7,255 nucleotides of DNA from Muribaculaceae bacterium (GTDB lineage Bacteria > Bacteroidota > Bacteroidia > Bacteroidales > Muribaculaceae). Within the stretch, counting starts at the first letter, position 1; the number at the start of each line of letters is the position of its first letter. The notes under the pieces are model-generated. The model was not told the origin of the DNA. It saw only the letters and a program-made list of their open reading frames with translations, and did no database searches. Location: the NCBI GenBank assembly GCA_009775535.1, contig VSPW01000100.1:1-7255 (forward strand), in the 5' to 3' direction. Positions 5,486-7,255 of this stretch are shown here, in pieces. The position numbers were made by a program, and so were the translations under genes.

Positions 5486-7204
5486 ATGAAAAACAAGATA
5501 ACAGCCACAATCTGGATACCGTTGATTGCTGCATTGGCTTTTGCTGGAGGTATGTGGGCTGATTATTTGGTCAACAGGCATGAGCCTATGACTGACGGGC
5601 AGAAAAAGTTTAATGCTATCCTGTCGACAATAAATTCTCAATATGTCGATGAAATTGATACGGATTCTCTGATAGAGAGGACTCTCCCGTTTTTGTTGAA
5701 CAATCTCGATCCACATTCGGCATACATACCCGCAAAAGACTTAAAAGGGGTGAATGATGACTTGGAAGGATCTTTCAGTGGAGTAGGCGTATCATTTATG
5801 ATAATGAATGATACCATATGTATTGTTGAGATTATTTCAGGAGGACCTGCTGAAAAGGTAGGATTGAAGGCCGGTGACCGTATTGTAACGATTGATAAGG
5901 AAAATGTAGGAGGGAAGGGGATATCAAATTCGGATGTGTTCTCAAAGTTGCGTGGGCCAAAAGGTACAAAGGTTAGTCTTGGCGTAAAGCGGGCCAACTC
6001 AAAGAAATTGTTGAAATATGATGTGACGCGTGGGGATATTCCGGTGACATCTGTCGATGCTGCCTATATCCTCCGTGATGATATTGGCTATGTAAAAGTC
6101 AATAAATTTTCCCGAAACACATACAATGAATTTATTTCCGCGCTCAACAAGTTGCGGGTCGGAGGTGCAAATAAATATATTATTGATTTGCGTGGAAACG
6201 GTGGTGGGTTTATGGAGACGGCTATAATGATGGCCAATGAGTTCCTGCCTCCATATAGTACTATTGTAGAGACCCGTGGGCGTGACGAAAACATAAATTC
6301 AGTGGTGTTGAGTGATGGCACTGGACGGTTTGTCGACAGTGAAGTGGTCGTGCTTATTGATGAGTTCTCTGCAAGCTCGAGTGAGATTCTTTCGGGTGCG
6401 TTGCAAGACAATGACCGGGGGTTGATTATAGGGCGGCGTTCGTTCGGCAAAGGTCTTGTCCAGCAGCAATTGGTAATGGCGGATAGTAGTGCTTTAAGAC
6501 TTACAGTACAGCGATATTATACACCATCCGGGCGCTCCATACAGAAAGATTATAAACCAGGGGAAAACCAGGGCTATGAATCGGAAATACTGGACAGGTA
6601 CAACCATGGGGAGGCATATAATGCAGATAGTGTCAAGTTCAACAAAGACAAAATATTCCATACTTCAACAGGTCGTGTCGTATACGGTGGCGGAGGCATA
6701 ATGCCAGATATATTTGTGCCAAATGACACTACAGGTATAACGTCATATTATATAAATGTGGCCAATGCCGGACTTTTGCAGAAATTTACTTACGAGTACT
6801 GTGATCTCAATCGTGATTTGCTGTCAATGTCGAAAGATGTGCCGGAACTGTTGAAGTTGCTGCCTAATGATGATACATTATTGTATGCATTTGTTTCATA
6901 TGCCGCCAAGAATGGTGTGCCTGCAAGATGGTATTATATAACCCAATCGCGTCAGTTGCTGTTGTCACAGCTGAAAGCCCTGATTGCCCGTGATACATTG
7001 GGCGTCCCGGCATATTATAAAGTCATTAATGATACGGATGTGAACATTATGGAGGCGGTTGAGCAGTTGCATAATGGAAATGCGGCAGTCCCTATCAGGG
7101 AAAATGGTCGTATTGTATCAGAAGCAGATTCTGTCTCACGGATATCCGCAGTTATGGGTGTGGCGTTTCCTCGCCTGAACATTTCCGGGTCTCTGGTCGT
7201 TTAA
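5486..7204 (+). CDS. S41 family C-terminal processing peptidase (CtpA/Tsp-like), periplasmic
   Basis: This serine protease trims or degrades exported proteins from their C-termini. In 572 residues it has an N-terminal hydrophobic anchor or signal (about 6-26), a helical region with TLPFLLNNLDPHSAYIPA (66-83), and a PDZ domain at about 92-170 (GSFSGVGVSF, then GGPAEKVGLKAGDRI at 119-133). The S41 catalytic domain covers about 190-355. By alignment to known Ctp proteases the nucleophile is Ser297 in EFSASSSEI, the base is Lys322 in SFGKGLVQQ, and Gln326 completes the triad; the 25-residue Ser-Lys spacing matches. GGGGIMPD at 401-408 is the conserved post-catalytic motif. The C-terminal 160 residues are an extension typical of the 540-580-residue Bacteroidota forms and have no function I can name. 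No lipobox Cys is visible, so it is membrane-anchored or secreted. All catalytic residues are intact. Confidence 0.95.
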   Translation: MKNKITATIWIPLIAALAFAGGMWADYLVNRHEPMTDGQKKFNAILSTINSQYVDEIDTDSLIERTLPFLLNNLDPHSAYIPAKDLKGVNDDLEGSFSGVGVSFMIMNDTICIVEIISGGPAEKVGLKAGDRIVTIDKENVGGKGISNSDVFSKLRGPKGTKVSLGVKRANSKKLLKYDVTRGDIPVTSVDAAYILRDDIGYVKVNKFSRNTYNEFISALNKLRVGGANKYIIDLRGNGGGFMETAIMMANEFLPPYSTIVETRGRDENINSVVLSDGTGRFVDSEVVVLIDEFSASSSEILSGALQDNDRGLIIGRRSFGKGLVQQQLVMADSSALRLTVQRYYTPSGRSIQKDYKPGENQGYESEILDRYNHGEAYNADSVKFNKDKIFHTSTGRVVYGGGGIMPDIFVPNDTTGITSYYINVANAGLLQKFTYEYCDLNRDLLSMSKDVPELLKLLPNDDTLLYAFVSYAAKNGVPARWYYITQSRQLLLSQLKALIARDTLGVPAYYKVINDTDVNIMEAVEQLHNGNAAVPIRENGRIVSEADSVSRISAVMGVAFPRLNISGSLVV

Positions 7205-7244
7205 GCGTTTGACTGCTGGTATATGAAATTAAAAATTGACCGGA

Positions 7245-7255
7245 ATGAATAAAGA
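7245..7255 (+). CDS. Start of a following gene (11 bases only), possibly 5-formyltetrahydrofolate cyclo-ligase
   Basis: ATG AAT AAA GA, giving Met-Asn-Lys-(Asp/Glu), begins 40 bases after the protease stop and is open to the window edge. A nearer ATG at 7223 reaches a stop after nine codons and is not a gene. My recollection is that in Bacteroidales the gene after this deaminase-protease pair is often 5-formyltetrahydrofolate cyclo-ligase, which commonly starts MNK. With only 11 bases the sequence itself cannot establish the product. Confidence 0.3.

Overview
The window looks like ordinary chromosomal DNA from a member of the Bacteroidota, most likely order Bacteroidales. Three things point there. 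The primary sigma factor is the short 286-residue type without region 1.1. Two upstream regions carry an exact TAnnTTTG box, the -7 element of this phylum. Start codons lack Shine-Dalgarno sequences and follow A/T-rich leaders. A family-level guess such as Muribaculaceae is possible but cannot be supported from sequence alone.

Layout, left to right. Positions 1-468 (+) hold the C-terminal thioredoxin-like domain of a TlpA-type protein whose start lies outside the window. It converges on a small VanZ-like membrane protein (522-917, -), and a perfect 28-bp palindrome separates the two. Upstream of the VanZ gene on the same strand is the primary sigma factor gene rpoD (1020-1880, -), with a GC-rich hairpin between them. 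Another strong hairpin (1992-2028) closes the preceding operon, a two-gene ABC exporter: permease (2045-3301, -) and ATPase (3298-4275, -), which overlap by four bases. Upstream of this pair is a YkvA/DUF1232 gene (4379-4804, -). Its N-terminal third is out of frame with the rest because of two compensating shifts at T-runs. A roughly 200-bp A/T-rich spacer then divides this minus-strand block from a plus-strand operon: dCMP deaminase (5003-5449), an S41 C-terminal processing protease (5486-7204), and the first 11 bases of what may be a third gene at 7245.

How the genes work together. The left and middle parts are housekeeping genes: transcription initiation, an exporter and small membrane proteins. 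The right operon joins dUMP supply for thymidylate synthesis with a periplasmic protease. I recall this pairing as common in Bacteroidales, with a folate enzyme gene (5-formyltetrahydrofolate cyclo-ligase) often next.

I saw no mobile element, CRISPR array, tRNA, rRNA or defence system, and nothing that amounts to an undescribed system. The most useful observation is the double frameshift in the YkvA gene. The regulatory hairpins and promoter boxes come next.
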